A stretch of 64,000 nt of DNA from Pirellulaceae bacterium. Lineage in GTDB: Bacteria; Planctomycetota; Planctomycetia; Pirellulales; Pirellulaceae. The first letter of the stretch is position 1. Each line of letters starts with the position of its first letter. The notes beneath the pieces are model-generated. The model was not told the DNA's origin. It saw only the letters and a program-made list of their open reading frames with translations, and searched no databases. The stretch is from NCBI GenBank assembly GCA_019636375.1, contig JAHBXS010000003.1, forward strand, positions 682,001-746,000, written 5' to 3'. This document shows, in pieces, positions 46,187-56,135 of the stretch. The position numbers and the translations under genes were made by a program.

Positions 46187-47563
46187 TTGAGCTCGTTGAG
46201 CCTGAGAATCTGGAACCTGATCGGCCAAGGGATAATTGGTTCCCTGATGGCCACGCTGAGTTTGTTTACTTCGGCAGTTCATGCCCAGCTCGAGGACCGG
46301 TTAACTGACGCAAGGCCCATCTCATTTACGGATGATCCCTCAAGTGAATTAAGCGACCTCCGCAAGCGGCTCGAAGTCTTAGAGAAAGCGGGATCAGGCG
46401 AGAAGAAGTTCCAAGATGCTCGGAAATGGACTACCCGGTTGGGTGGTCACATCCAGATGGACTACATCATGTGGGCAAATGCCGATCCAGCGATCACCGA
46501 CGCCCAAAATTATTTCAATTACCGACGATTGCGCTTGGTCGCTGACGGAGAGGGTTACGAGCAGTTTGATTTTCGGTTGCAACTTACGCTTGAGCCAGGC
46601 CAACTTTATGCTTCTGATCAATTCGGATCTCCGGATGTAAAAGACGCATACTTCTCGATAACCGACATTTCCGGCCTAGGCCGCTTTCGGGTGGGAAACT
46701 TTTTCGTCCCATTTAGTTTGGAACAAGTAACTAACGATACGAACAACATTTTCTTGGAGCGATCGATACCCACGCAGGGAGTTTTTGCTGCGGATCGCGA
46801 AGTGGGTGTTGCCCTTTACAATTGTACCGATGATGAACGATTCACTTGGACGTTTGGAGCTTTTTTTGATAACATCAACGACACGGTGAAAACTCGATTT
46901 GATGACAACCAAGGGCTGCGCCTATCGGGTCGCTTGACATGGCTCCCCTACTACGATGAATCCTCCGAGGGGCGGTATCTGGTGCATACTGGAGTTGGGA
47001 TTCTGCATACTCAAGACCATGACAATTTGGTCGTTTTTCGTGCACGACCTCAAGTTCATCGTGGGCCGTTTGTTCTCGTGAGCCAACCACTTCTGGCTGA
47101 TTCATACACAACGGGAAATCTCGAATTGGCGGTAGTGCGTGGCCCCGTGACTTTGCAGAGTGAAGCGTTCATATCTCAAGTTAATTTGCTCAATGGCGAA
47201 ACGCGACACACTGGCGGGGCGTACGCCCACCTCAGCTACTTTTTGACCGGAGAAAATCGAGTGTTCGAACCTTTTGGCCAACATGGTCCTCAGTTTGGAA
47301 GAAATCGGCCACATTGCGATCTGAAACTAAAATCGGGATGTCGGCAGTGGGGTGCGATTGAAGCCAAAGTGCGTTGGTCGTACCTGGATTTAACTCAAGT
47401 GGCCGGCGGGCAATACAACGACCTGTCGGTTGGTTTCAACTGGTATTGGTCAGACCGCACTCGCTGGATGTTTGACTGGATTCATCCGATGACAACGGCA
47501 GATTCCATCTTTGGTACTACCCAATCCGATCTGCTCGGTCTCCGATTTGACGTCAATTGGTGA
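46187..47563 (+). CDS. phosphate-selective porin OprO/OprP-like
   Basis: About 455 residues. No ATG precedes the signal peptide; TTG codons at 46187 or 46196 are the likely starts. The signal peptide (LIGQGIIGSLMATLSLFTSAVHAQ) is followed by a short coiled-coil (LSDLRKRLEVLEK) that may hold the trimer or contact the wall. The 16-strand barrel has WTTRLGGHIQMDYIMW, NYFNYRRLRLVADGEGYEQFDFRLQL, FRVGNFFVPFSLEQVTNDTNNIFLERS and the aromatic C-terminal strand DLLGLRFDVNW typical of OprP-family porins. Planctomycetes carry several such porins. Next to the SLC13 permease, so anion uptake is the likely role; the substrate is not certain. Confidence 0.88.
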   Translation: MSSLSLRIWNLIGQGIIGSLMATLSLFTSAVHAQLEDRLTDARPISFTDDPSSELSDLRKRLEVLEKAGSGEKKFQDARKWTTRLGGHIQMDYIMWANADPAITDAQNYFNYRRLRLVADGEGYEQFDFRLQLTLEPGQLYASDQFGSPDVKDAYFSITDISGLGRFRVGNFFVPFSLEQVTNDTNNIFLERSIPTQGVFAADREVGVALYNCTDDERFTWTFGAFFDNINDTVKTRFDDNQGLRLSGRLTWLPYYDESSEGRYLVHTGVGILHTQDHDNLVVFRARPQVHRGPFVLVSQPLLADSYTTGNLELAVVRGPVTLQSEAFISQVNLLNGETRHTGGAYAHLSYFLTGENRVFEPFGQHGPQFGRNRPHCDLKLKSGCRQWGAIEAKVRWSYLDLTQVAGGQYNDLSVGFNWYWSDRTRWMFDWIHPMTTADSIFGTTQSDLLGLRFDVNW

Positions 47564-47736
47564 GTCAAAATTTGGAAAATTTATTGCCATCCAGGAAAAT
47601 TTGGTGCGGAACATTTGGTGCCATCCATCTTTCAATAAAACGGGCGGAACTTGCCACAAACGGTTGCTGCTTTCGTTGGAAAGTTGGTGCATGAAGGAAT
47701 TTTGGTGTCGCCAAATTTCAATTCTGGAAACTTGCC

Positions 47737-49380
47737 TTAACGCGTCCATTCTAATACGGTGCCGTCGGCCCGAAGCCGCTCGCGCAATCGAGCTGGATCG
47801 ATGGTTTGCACGGGAACTTGCTGCTCAATTGCCTGAACTGCGGCTGTCGCTGCGGATTGTCCCAGAACCATGAACACAGGTTCCATACGAATCGAACCAA
47901 AAGCGATATGGGATGCCGAAAGACAAACCGGCACCAATAAATTGCTACATTGATCCCTGCGCGGCACAATCGCGCGATAGCCTATCGGGTAGGGAGAGAA
48001 ACCGCCGACTTGCACGTCACCCTCATTTCGGACAAAGCCCTCCGAGTCGACATGTCGCTGTACGTGGTGCGAATCCATCGTGTAGGCTGCCAAACCGATC
48101 GGCGTTTCGGCAACTTCACGGCCCTGGCAATGGTGTTGTGTCATCACCAGATCGCTGACCATCCGCCGTGCTTCGCGGATATAAAGCTGACCTTGCCAGC
48201 CATCACCGTCAACAAACTCGTCGCGGCACAATCCCCATCGTGAGACCTCCTCGCGGATCGCTGGTGGAACTCGCGGATGATTGGCGAGCGTCCACATCAG
48301 CCCTTGTTGATACAAGCGATGTTGGGCCACGATTTCCTGGCGCCCCTCGTAGGAAGCTGTGGGATACTCGTAATTTTGCCCAATAAAATCCGTGGAAAAT
48401 CCGAAGTTGTTGTTCGTGTCCGTTTTGCGATTGGGCATGAGGCCGATGCTAAGTGGCACACGTTTCTCACCCGCTTCGAAATTTCTGAACAGGAGTTCGT
48501 ACCATTGCTCTTGATATCCGTCAGGTTTGCGCCACTCGATTTTATTTTCGGGATGGTTGGTCATGCACATGCGAAAGCAGTAGGCTTGTAGTCGTTGATC
48601 GCTCGCTCCTTCTGCAGCCGGCGGATCAGGTTCAATGAAGGGGAGCAGACCACTGTTGGGATCTCCAGGGACGACAAACGGATCGACTCCTGGAACGAAC
48701 TGATGATGAACGGCTCGCTCCGTTTGCACTCCGTTAAGGGTTTCGCGATACTGATCGTTCGCTTCACGCCCGACGGTCCACTGGACTCCTGCTGCCGCCA
48801 TGAGGTCTCCCTCGTACGTGGCGTCAATGAACATCTTGCCCGTAAAAACTCTCCTAGATTCCATCGTGATGGACACAATTTGCCAGGGTGCCGAGCGGGT
48901 GGTCTTCACGCCGAATTGACGGTCCAAACGTTCTTTGAAAACGACGGAAATCTGCATTTCCTCTAACCAATCACGGTAGACTTTCATGGCCACATGCGGC
49001 TCAAAGGTCCACATCGTGTCTTCGTCGGGTTGCGTCTTTGATTGACCGACACTGCGATACTCGGATTGCAACTGCCATTTCCAGCTTCCAGGTTGCTGGT
49101 AGTGAGAGCGAACACGCCGATAAAACTCGCGTGAGATTCCCCCGATGGCCGCCTTGTTACCGATATCCGTTTGGCCCAATCCACCAGTCGTGAGCCCGCC
49201 CAAATGGGTCGAGGGTTCGATCAGCAAGACTGATTTTCCCATCCGTTTCGTCTGAATCGCAGCTGCGATACCAGCCGAAGTACCTCCATAAATCACAACG
49301 TCCGCCGATTCTTCAATGGGCGAATGAGCGAATCCAGCGACAAGTATGGCCCAAAAACAAATCAGGTATGCAGAAATCAT
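47737..49380 (-). CDS. secreted FAD-dependent oxidoreductase (FAD_oxidored family)
   Basis: 547 residues. A signal peptide ([17 protein letters not shown]) leads into a Rossmann FAD-binding fold: [30 protein letters not shown], then [14 protein letters not shown]. Later blocks include [28 protein letters not shown]-like [26 protein letters not shown] and [33 protein letters not shown]. This is the large family abundant in Planctomycetes and Bacteroidetes, often annotated as xanthan lyase-associated; its substrate is generally unknown and may be carbohydrate-derived. It ends with a C-terminal helix and has no sorting domain. It follows fhcB by 5 bp on the same strand, so it may be co-transcribed with astD-fhcB. 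Confidence 0.88.
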   Translation of the reverse strand: MISAYLICFWAILVAGFAHSPIEESADVVIYGGTSAGIAAAIQTKRMGKSVLLIEPSTHLGGLTTGGLGQTDIGNKAAIGGISREFYRRVRSHYQQPGSWKWQLQSEYRSVGQSKTQPDEDTMWTFEPHVAMKVYRDWLEEMQISVVFKERLDRQFGVKTTRSAPWQIVSITMESRRVFTGKMFIDATYEGDLMAAAGVQWTVGREANDQYRETLNGVQTERAVHHQFVPGVDPFVVPGDPNSGLLPFIEPDPPAAEGASDQRLQAYCFRMCMTNHPENKIEWRKPDGYQEQWYELLFRNFEAGEKRVPLSIGLMPNRKTDTNNNFGFSTDFIGQNYEYPTASYEGRQEIVAQHRLYQQGLMWTLANHPRVPPAIREEVSRWGLCRDEFVDGDGWQGQLYIREARRMVSDLVMTQHHCQGREVAETPIGLAAYTMDSHHVQRHVDSEGFVRNEGDVQVGGFSPYPIGYRAIVPRRDQCSNLLVPVCLSASHIAFGSIRMEPVFMVLGQSAATAAVQAIEQQVPVQTIDPARLRERLRADGTVLEWTR

Positions 49381-49385
49381 CGAGT

Positions 49386-50633
49386 TTACAGGCTCCGTGA
49401 ATGAGTTGAACTTGCGATCAATGTCCCCAATAGTTCCAGCGGCGATGGAGCCGCAGTTTTGCGGTTGCTTGAAATAGGGAGCAGCAGGTCATCAAGGCGG
49501 GTGAGATCGCATGATTCGCTGAGTCCCGGAATCGAAATTGGAATGAATACACCGCTATTCGGCGGTTGCGTTTGATGGTTGGTATTCCAAATGATCCATT
49601 CCACATTGGGAAAGCGATTCTGCCAGGCGATTTGCTCTTGCGTGACCGCATCGCAGATCCACAACACAACGTCCGTTTCACCTCGACGAATTTGTTCGAT
49701 AGCTGAAAACTCGTTCCAGTGGAATCGTGGGTGCCCCGTGTTAAGGTTAATTGCTCGCGCGAGACCAAAGACCGATAGCAGAACATTTTCAGCCCCCAGC
49801 CCTTGATGGTCATGACGCAAGGGAAATAAAACCGCCCTGCCGCGATCGTTTAAGCAGCGAATGGTCTCGTGAAGCGAGACAGCCGAGAACGGATCGGAAC
49901 ACCCATTCGGATCAGCAAACAGTGAAACGTATCGCGCACCCACCAGCAGATCGACCAACTTGGCAAACTGCGTCGGGATTTCAGCGAATTCACTTGGCGA
50001 CTTTGCATTCACGACAAGCCGCAACCACTCCAGGCATTCGTCGGCTTCATTTCTAGAAAATTCAAACACGCCAGCAAAATCGAGCCCCATTGGACTGTTG
50101 GGCGACTGATCGCTAACCCAAATTACTTTTTTGTCGGCAGCATTAATTCGTTCGAGCAATCGCGGGTGGCTCGCAAGCGGATTGCAAAACCAAAGCACGA
50201 CGAGATCACTTCGCTGCCGAATTTCCCCCAGCGTTGCCGTGACACGTCCCACTTTTTGCAGAGCAAATTCAAAAGAGCTAACTGGCTGAAAATTGATGTC
50301 TAGCGAGCCTCGATAGGTGAGGCCAAGTTGGGCCGCCGCATGTACCGAACGTTGGTCGAGTTGATCAAGGCCCACAATTTGTAGGTGACGGGACTGACCC
50401 ATTCGATGCTGTGTTTCCTCCAAAGCCGAGGTCAACGTTTGTGGTCGGCCATCGACATAAGCAACAGCTTCCGGCAACAAAATGGACTGGAGCCATGCGG
50501 CGCCCCGTTCACAATAACCGCTCAGTGGCTCAGGGCCATCTGAATTTGCGATCCAAGTCACATCGTCGCACAACAAATTGCAGCCGCAACAGACACCTTG
50601 CGAAATTGGTCGTTCTGATGGGTTAAGGCTCAT
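49386..50633 (-). CDS. fhcB: formylmethanofuran dehydrogenase/formyltransferase-hydrolase subunit B
   Basis: About 415 residues from the ATG that overlaps the astD stop (ATGA); upstream open codons are shadow. The N-terminus [19 protein letters not shown] ... [11 protein letters not shown] carries the [4Fe-4S] motif C-x2-C-x3-C-x(n)-C of FwdB/FmdB and molybdopterin oxidoreductases. The rest ([52 protein letters not shown]) follows the FwdB-type alpha/beta domains. In H4MPT-using bacteria FhcABCD converts formyl-H4MPT via formyl-methanofuran to formate; subunit B there is thought not to be catalytic. No fhcA, fhcC or fhcD is in this window; planctomycete H4MPT genes are often scattered. Its coupling to astD is unusual. 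Confidence 0.85.
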   Translation of the reverse strand: MSLNPSERPISQGVCCGCNLLCDDVTWIANSDGPEPLSGYCERGAAWLQSILLPEAVAYVDGRPQTLTSALEETQHRMGQSRHLQIVGLDQLDQRSVHAAAQLGLTYRGSLDINFQPVSSFEFALQKVGRVTATLGEIRQRSDLVVLWFCNPLASHPRLLERINAADKKVIWVSDQSPNSPMGLDFAGVFEFSRNEADECLEWLRLVVNAKSPSEFAEIPTQFAKLVDLLVGARYVSLFADPNGCSDPFSAVSLHETIRCLNDRGRAVLFPLRHDHQGLGAENVLLSVFGLARAINLNTGHPRFHWNEFSAIEQIRRGETDVVLWICDAVTQEQIAWQNRFPNVEWIIWNTNHQTQPPNSGVFIPISIPGLSESCDLTRLDDLLLPISSNRKTAAPSPLELLGTLIASSTHSRSL

Positions 50634-52108
50634 GCGTTTCGAATCCCTGTTTCCAGCGACTGAGGCATACTCAGCGTAGGCGACTCCAAAGACGCGACCG
50701 GATACGAACAATAATCCGCCGAGTAGAAGCCGGCAGGGCGATGATTGCCACTGAGTCCGCAGCCGCCAAAGGGCAACTTGCCGCTGGCTCCTGTCGTTTG
50801 TCGGTTCCAATTGACGATGCCTGCGCGAATCCGCTGAATGAAATGCTGGTATCGATCGGGGTCGTCGCATAGCAAACCGGCGGACAAGCCGTATTTTGTT
50901 TGATTGGCAAGAGCGATCGCAGCGTCTAGATCGGGAACGACAAACCAATTCAATAGAGGCCCAAAGACTTCCTCGTCCTCAAGATCGGAGACTTGACTCA
51001 CGTCCACCAGCGCGGGGGTCAGCAGTGCCGTATTGCCTCGCTGAACGCTCATCTCAGTTAACGCTTTTCCGCCTCGATCGAGTAACGACTGATAACTGGC
51101 CAGAATATGCCGACCCGATTGATGATTGATCACGGGCCCGTAGAAAGGTTCGCGATCATCATCGTAGTAGCCGACGCTCAAACGTCCGATCATTTTTTCA
51201 AGCTCGGTTGCGAATTTCGCGACGTCGTTGCCCCGTTCGACCACAATCAGTCGTCTGGCACAGGTGCAACGTTGCCCCGAGGTGATAAACGCCGACAAAA
51301 CCGTTTGGTGAGCGGCGGCCGCAAGGTCGGCGACAGAATCGACAATCAGCGGGTTGTTGCCCCCCATTTCTAGGGCCAAAATCTTTTGCGGAAAATCGGC
51401 AAAGGCTCGATGCAAAGCTCGTCCGACTCGTCCGCTGCCCGTAAATAACAATCCATCACACGTTTCGGGTTGGGAAGCAGCGATACCGACTTCGCTTCCT
51501 CCTTGGATCATGTTGAATACTCCGGGTGGTAAGCCGACTTCATGCCAAAGCTCGGCCATCCACGCTCCAACCGCCGGTGTTTGCTCGCTAGGCTTAAACA
51601 CCACCGTATTTCCAGCCAACAAAGCGGGGACGATGTGCCCGTTGGGAAGATGTGCCGGAAAATTGAACGGACCCAGTACAGACATAACGCCGTAGGGCTT
51701 GAAGCGAGTGACCGCCTCGTAGCCGGCTAATTCAAAACGGATCGTGTCGCGGCGCGATTTTAGGGCCTCGATTGAAAGGGCGATTTTTCCCACAACTGCC
51801 GCGGCCTCTGCACGAGACTCCCACAGGGTTTTCCCCATCTCGTTCGAAATCAAATGAGCCAGTTCGTCGCTCTTCTCTTTTGCCACTGTAGCAAACCGCT
51901 CGCAGAGTGTGATGCGTTCGGAGAGTGGCACATCGCACCAAGTCTCAATAGCCCGCCGTGCTGAAGCGAATGCCTCGGCAACTTGATCTTTACTCGCGGC
52001 AAAACCTCGCCACACTTCTTTTCCACTCGCCGGGCACGTGGAAACAAATTCCTCGCCCGCACCTGGCACCCACCTTCCGTCGATCAACAACTGATTTTTA
52101 ACCGGCAT
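50630..52108 (-). CDS. astD: succinylglutamate-semialdehyde dehydrogenase
   Basis: 492 residues, the same length as E. coli AstD. Aldehyde dehydrogenase fold: LIDGRWVPGAGEEFVSTCPASGKEVW at the start, FKPYGVMSVLGPFNFPAHLPNGHIVPALLAGNTVVFKPSE for NAD binding, ALEMGGNNPLIV with the general-base Glu, SGQRCTCARRLIV with the catalytic Cys, and EEVFGPLLNWFVV. The N-terminal SGKEVWRGFAA and NRQTTGASGKLPFGGCGLSGNHRP near the end are AstD-like. It oxidises N2-succinylglutamate semialdehyde to succinylglutamate with NAD in the fourth AST step. astA and an astC-like gene are about 30 kb away. The fhcB start overlaps its stop. Confidence 0.93.
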   Translation of the reverse strand: MPVKNQLLIDGRWVPGAGEEFVSTCPASGKEVWRGFAASKDQVAEAFASARRAIETWCDVPLSERITLCERFATVAKEKSDELAHLISNEMGKTLWESRAEAAAVVGKIALSIEALKSRRDTIRFELAGYEAVTRFKPYGVMSVLGPFNFPAHLPNGHIVPALLAGNTVVFKPSEQTPAVGAWMAELWHEVGLPPGVFNMIQGGSEVGIAASQPETCDGLLFTGSGRVGRALHRAFADFPQKILALEMGGNNPLIVDSVADLAAAAHQTVLSAFITSGQRCTCARRLIVVERGNDVAKFATELEKMIGRLSVGYYDDDREPFYGPVINHQSGRHILASYQSLLDRGGKALTEMSVQRGNTALLTPALVDVSQVSDLEDEEVFGPLLNWFVVPDLDAAIALANQTKYGLSAGLLCDDPDRYQHFIQRIRAGIVNWNRQTTGASGKLPFGGCGLSGNHRPAGFYSADYCSYPVASLESPTLSMPQSLETGIRNA

Positions 52109-52582
52109 CGACTACCTACTCAATTACAACACTGATGTTCGCACGTACAATTTTCGGTTTGAGGGCAAACCTCCCCCCGCTCCGACGACATTCGCTGTGA
52201 TCGTCATATAGGATGAGTATTCTATCTAAAATCTTCTATTGTTGCTGCCAGAAGATGAAAACAATTACGTTGGACTTGGACGAATGACAACGCGATCGAA
52301 TCATTCGAAGATGTGATTGGATTTGCGGTTGTTGGTGAGGTCAATGGAGAGTTGTGTGCGGTTGGGATTCACAATTACGGTGGTTGCCCCAACAAAGCGA
52401 CACGGATCACGCCGATTATCAAAGCGGACCTTGACCGATGGCTGCAAGAAAGCAATGAATGACAATGCCTCACGAATCCGTTAGAATGGCTGCTTGTAGT
52501 CTTCGGCGGCATGGATTTTCGATCTAAGTCGGAAATGTTGGCCACTGACCCAACTTGAGCCTTCTCCAACTGATTTCGTGAC
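52109..52582. other. intergenic between astD and hutG
   Basis: Divergent promoter region of astD (minus) and the hut operon (plus), containing a small decayed frame described separately. No confident promoter boxes. Confidence 0.4.
52255..52462 (+). pseudogene. small frameshifted gene or fragment
   Basis: ATG opens MKTITLDLDE and hits TGA after ten codons. The adjacent frame from about 52283 reads NDNAIESFEDVIGFAVV, then GEVNGELCAVGIHNYGG and KATRITPIIKADLDRWLQESNE to a TGA, with clearly protein-like composition. Joining the two needs a single-base frameshift and would give about 70 residues. No family recognised. It could be a decayed toxin/antitoxin-size gene, or intact with an unrecognised start. 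Confidence 0.35.
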
Positions 52583-53368
52583 ATGTCGTTTAGCTTTCGC
52601 ACTGGATCAGTGCCGATTTTAATAAGCATTCCCCATCATGGGTCCAAAATCCCGCCAGAGATCGCGGCGGCGATGACGACTGACGGATTGAGCAGCCGAG
52701 ACACCGACTGGTTTTTGGAGCGTCTGTACGATTTGCCCGAAACCCAGTCGGCCAGTCTGCTGGTCGCCGAGTGGTCGCGATATGTGATCGATTTAAATCG
52801 ACCGAGCGACAATCAATCCCTGTACCCCGGCCAAGCGACGACAGGCTTGGTCCCCGAAACGTGTTTTGATGGAACGCCGATTTATCACACAAATCCTCCT
52901 GATGCGGTCGAAATCGAGCGGCGAATCCAGACCGTTTGGGTCCCCTATCACCAACAGTTGCAAGACGAATTGGCGCGGCTCAAACGAGAGCATGGTTTGG
53001 CGGTTTTGATCGAGGCTCATTCAATCGCCTCCGAAGTCCCGCGACTCTTTCCAGGAAGACTTCCCGATTTCAACATCGGCACCAATCATGGTCAATCGTG
53101 CGAGGCGTCGTTGCAAGACGCGATAGTCAACGTCTTGGCTAACCAATCGGACTTCTCGCATGTCATCAACGGCCGTTTTGTAGGGGGCTATATCACACGG
53201 CACTACGGCAATCCTGCTGAACAAATTCATTCTGTTCAAATTGAACTTTCTCAAGCGACTTATCTGGACGAGTCAACCTTGAGTTGGAATCCCGTCCGAA
53301 CAACAAAAGTTCAACCCATTTTTCGACAGATTTTTTCTGCCATTCACGATTGGATCGCTACAAGATGA
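52583..53368 (+). CDS. hutG: N-formylglutamate amidohydrolase
   Basis: 261 residues. FGase features: PILISIPHHGSKIPPEI, SRDTDWFLERLYDLPE, YVIDLNRPSDNQSLYPGQATTGLVPE, LIEAHSIASEVPRLFPGRLPDFNIGTNHG and GGYITRHYG, with the His/Asp residues that bind the metal. It hydrolyses N-formylglutamate to glutamate and formate, the last step of the HutF branch of histidine degradation. It has no resemblance to arginase-type formiminoglutamase. Its stop overlaps the hutI start (ATGA). First of a three-gene operon; hutH and hutU are not in the window. Confidence 0.93.
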   Translation: MSFSFRTGSVPILISIPHHGSKIPPEIAAAMTTDGLSSRDTDWFLERLYDLPETQSASLLVAEWSRYVIDLNRPSDNQSLYPGQATTGLVPETCFDGTPIYHTNPPDAVEIERRIQTVWVPYHQQLQDELARLKREHGLAVLIEAHSIASEVPRLFPGRLPDFNIGTNHGQSCEASLQDAIVNVLANQSDFSHVINGRFVGGYITRHYGNPAEQIHSVQIELSQATYLDESTLSWNPVRTTKVQPIFRQIFSAIHDWIATR

Positions 53369-54642
53369 ATGGAAGCTCATTAACAAAAATTTTTCGCGGG
53401 TTTCGCCTAGCGACAATGGCTCCAGCCGGCACCGTCCTCGCTCGCGATAGTGAAGGTAACGGTTTGTTTGAACAACCGGACAACCCCTATGGAGCGATCT
53501 TCGACGCAGTGATGTCGGTAACGGATGGAAAAATCGATTGGATTTTGCCCAAGTCCTTGGCAGAACAAGCGATTGGCGTGCGAAATGTAGCAACCATTGA
53601 AGGCCGAGGCCGATGGCTAACTCCAGGTTTGATCGATTGTCATACTCATCTGGTTTACGGTGGAAATCGAGCTGAGGAATGGGAGCAACGCGTGCGAGGC
53701 GTGAGCTACGAAGAGATCGCTCGATCAGGAGGCGGGATACTCTCCACCGTTCGGGCAACGCGGGAATCGAGCGAGGAAGAGCTCGTTCAAGGGGCTTTGA
53801 CGCGGCTCGCGCCACTCGCCCGCGAAGGGATTACGACCATTGAGATCAAATCGGGTTATGGCCTGGATTTGGAAAGTGAACTCAAAATGCTGCGAGCGGC
53901 GCGGCGGTTGGCCGCTGAAGTCGATGTCCATGTCGAAACCACCTTGCTGGCTGCGCATGCCGTTCCGCCGGAGTATTCTGGGCGGAGCGATGACTACATC
54001 GACTTTGTGGTGAACGAAATCGTCCCTGCTGCCGCTCCGTGGTGCTCGGCAGTGGATGCTTTTTGCGAACGGATCGCTTTCTCGGTTCCGCAAACTGAGC
54101 GAGTTTTTGATGCTGCCCAGGCGGCAGGGTTACCAATCAAAGTCCATGCCGAACAACTTTCACGGACTGGCATCTCGATCAAAGCAGCAGAGCGCGGGGC
54201 ACTCTCTGTGGATCACATCGAGTATCTCTCGGCCGCCGACTGCGAAGTGCTTGCGAAACACGGAACGGTGGCGACACTGTTGCCGGGAGCGTATTATTAC
54301 TTGCGAGAGCAGCAACCTCCGCCGGTGGCGGCGTTGCGAGCCCTACATGTTCCGATGGCAGTCTCGACCGATGCCAACCCAGGCAGTTCGCCGATTTTTT
54401 CACTCCTGACTGCCGCCAACATGGCGTGTGTTCTGTTTGGACTGACACCAGAAGAGGCGCTTAATGGAATCACTCGAAATGCCGCTCGGGCCCTGGGGCT
54501 TCTGAAATCTAAAGGAACCCTCGAGCCCGGCAAACAGGCGGACCTTGCGGACTGGAACGTCAACTCACCGGCAGAAATCGTGTATGCGTTGGGGCAAAAC
54601 CCGTGTGTGGCCAGCTATCGTGGAGGAAGACAACGCGAATGA
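53365..54642 (+). CDS. hutI: imidazolonepropionase
   Basis: About 425 residues from the ATG overlapping the hutG stop; a longer upstream frame lies inside hutG. Amidohydrolase-superfamily metal site: GLIDCHTHLVYGGNRAEEW (H-x-H), then EIKSGYGLDLESELKML, ETTLLAAHAVPPEY, KVHAEQLS (metal His), SVDHIEYLS and AVSTDANPGSSP with the metal Asp. It opens 4-imidazolone-5-propionate to N-formimino-L-glutamate. Length matches B. subtilis HutI. Its stop overlaps the hutF start. Confidence 0.95.
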   Translation: MNGSSLTKIFRGFRLATMAPAGTVLARDSEGNGLFEQPDNPYGAIFDAVMSVTDGKIDWILPKSLAEQAIGVRNVATIEGRGRWLTPGLIDCHTHLVYGGNRAEEWEQRVRGVSYEEIARSGGGILSTVRATRESSEEELVQGALTRLAPLAREGITTIEIKSGYGLDLESELKMLRAARRLAAEVDVHVETTLLAAHAVPPEYSGRSDDYIDFVVNEIVPAAAPWCSAVDAFCERIAFSVPQTERVFDAAQAAGLPIKVHAEQLSRTGISIKAAERGALSVDHIEYLSAADCEVLAKHGTVATLLPGAYYYLREQQPPPVAALRALHVPMAVSTDANPGSSPIFSLLTAANMACVLFGLTPEEALNGITRNAARALGLLKSKGTLEPGKQADLADWNVNSPAEIVYALGQNPCVASYRGGRQRE

Positions 54643-55994
54643 ATCAGCCTGGACAAAAAACGTTGCACTTTGCGTCGGCACTGATCGGACAAGAATGGCG
54701 GAATGATGTGGCCATCGAAGTTGGTGAAGGGGGCCTCATTTCCGCGATCCTTTCTGAGGTAAAATTGCCCCCCAGTGCCACATCGCCCCTTGTTGCGATA
54801 CCTGGGATGATCAACGTTCACAGCCACGCCTTCCAAAGGGCCTTTGCCGGACTTAGCGAATATGTAACTGCCGAGCGAGACAGTTTTTGGACTTGGCGAT
54901 CGCTGATGTTTGACTTCTTGATGCGAGTCGAAGCGGAAGAGTTTTACCAAGTTGCTCGCCAAGTCTATACCGAGATGTTGGCGGCTGGCTATACCTCGGT
55001 GGGCGAGTTTCACTATGTGCATTTGGATACGCAGGGAAAGGTCTACTCTCGGATCGACGAATTGGCGGCGGCCATGATCCAAGCAGCAGAAGATGTCGGA
55101 CTCGGCATTTGTCTGTTGCCGACACTCTATCAACGTGGTGGTTTTAAGAATGAGCCTTTAGTGGCAGGGCAACGACGATTTTTCTTAAACCTGGACGAAT
55201 ACATCAAACTCGTGGAACGTTGCCGAAGTTTGGCCGCCGAGCGAAAGAACTGTCGCGTGGGGGTCGCCCTGCATTCCTTGCGGGCCGTTGATCCGATAAT
55301 CGGAAATCAAGCTTTGACGGCGCTAATCTCCAGTGACCCGAAGATGCCCATTCACATACACGTGGCCGAGCAAGTCCCAGAAGTCGAGGCTTGTTTGGAG
55401 ACGCATGGGAAACGCCCGGTGGAATACCTTTTCGAGCAATACCCCGTGAACGAGAGTTGGTGTTTGATCCATGCGACCCATTTGGCCGATCACGAATTGC
55501 GGGCAATTGTCGACTCGCGTGCCGTTGTGGGTTTGTGCCCCAGTACCGAAGCGAACTTAGGGGACGGCATTTTCCGGGCCAGAGATTTTTTGAATGCGGG
55601 GGGAAGGATCGGAATTGGCACGGACAGCAACGTCTGCATCGATCCCCGCGAGGAGTTGCGATTGATTGAAACCGTGCAGCGCTTGCAGTACCGTGAAAGA
55701 GCGGTACTCGCAACCGTCCAGCATTCAGTAGGTCGTCGCTTAATAGATGAAACCGCGATGGGTGGTGCTGCCGCTTTGGGGCTGAATGCGGGAGAACTGG
55801 CTGTAGGCAAACGTTGTGACATGACCGTGATTGATCCACAGCACCCTTCTCTGGATGGCGCTGTGGGAGACAGATTGCTCGACCGATTCGTGTTTTGCAA
55901 CCACGGTAATTCACCGATTGCAGGAACGGTCGTCGGCGGAAATTTTCGAAGAACGCGAGATTGCTTTGACTCAAGTCACTCTCACGGCATGTAG
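54639..55994 (+). CDS. hutF: formiminoglutamate deiminase
   Basis: About 451 residues from the ATG at the hutI stop (ATGA). Amidohydrolase-type deiminase: VAIPGMINVHSHAFQRAFAGLSEY (H-x-H), TSVGEFHYVHLDTQGK, VALHSLRAVDP, MPIHIHVAEQVPEVEACLETHGKRPVEYLFE, CLIHATHLADHEL, GLCPSTEANLGDGIF and GIGTDSNVCIDPREELRLIE. It deaminates N-formimino-glutamate to N-formylglutamate and ammonia, the substrate of HutG in the same operon. Presence of hutF plus hutG defines the five-step histidine pathway (as in Pseudomonas), whose end product formate could enter C1 metabolism. Confidence 0.94.
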   Translation: MNQPGQKTLHFASALIGQEWRNDVAIEVGEGGLISAILSEVKLPPSATSPLVAIPGMINVHSHAFQRAFAGLSEYVTAERDSFWTWRSLMFDFLMRVEAEEFYQVARQVYTEMLAAGYTSVGEFHYVHLDTQGKVYSRIDELAAAMIQAAEDVGLGICLLPTLYQRGGFKNEPLVAGQRRFFLNLDEYIKLVERCRSLAAERKNCRVGVALHSLRAVDPIIGNQALTALISSDPKMPIHIHVAEQVPEVEACLETHGKRPVEYLFEQYPVNESWCLIHATHLADHELRAIVDSRAVVGLCPSTEANLGDGIFRARDFLNAGGRIGIGTDSNVCIDPREELRLIETVQRLQYRERAVLATVQHSVGRRLIDETAMGGAAALGLNAGELAVGKRCDMTVIDPQHPSLDGAVGDRLLDRFVFCNHGNSPIAGTVVGGNFRRTRDCFDSSHSHGM

Positions 55995-56002
55995 AATTAA
56001 GA

Positions 56003-56097
56003 GCCTATCCCCAAAGGGGTCAGACCCTCTCCGGCGATGAAACAAAAAACGTAAATTCTGGCCTAACCTCCAAAGGGTCTGACCCCTTTCGGGATAC
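56003..56097. repeat. palindromic repeat, copy R3 (inverted, diverged)
   Basis: Begins CCTATCCCCAAAGGGGTCAG and ends GGGTCTGACCCCTTTCGGGA. The arm next to the left terminus (CTCTCCGGC) equals the complement of the right arm of R1/R2, so this copy lies in the opposite orientation. The centre is diverged. It sits directly after hutF and could act as a terminator. Confidence 0.85.
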
Positions 56098-56135
56098 TTA
56101 ATTGGCTGGCGTAAGTCTCTTTCCAGGGAATTAGC

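Noticed and set aside
55204..55974. 256-codon frame antisense to hutF
   Set aside because: Shadow frame with Arg/Pro/Ser-rich composition.
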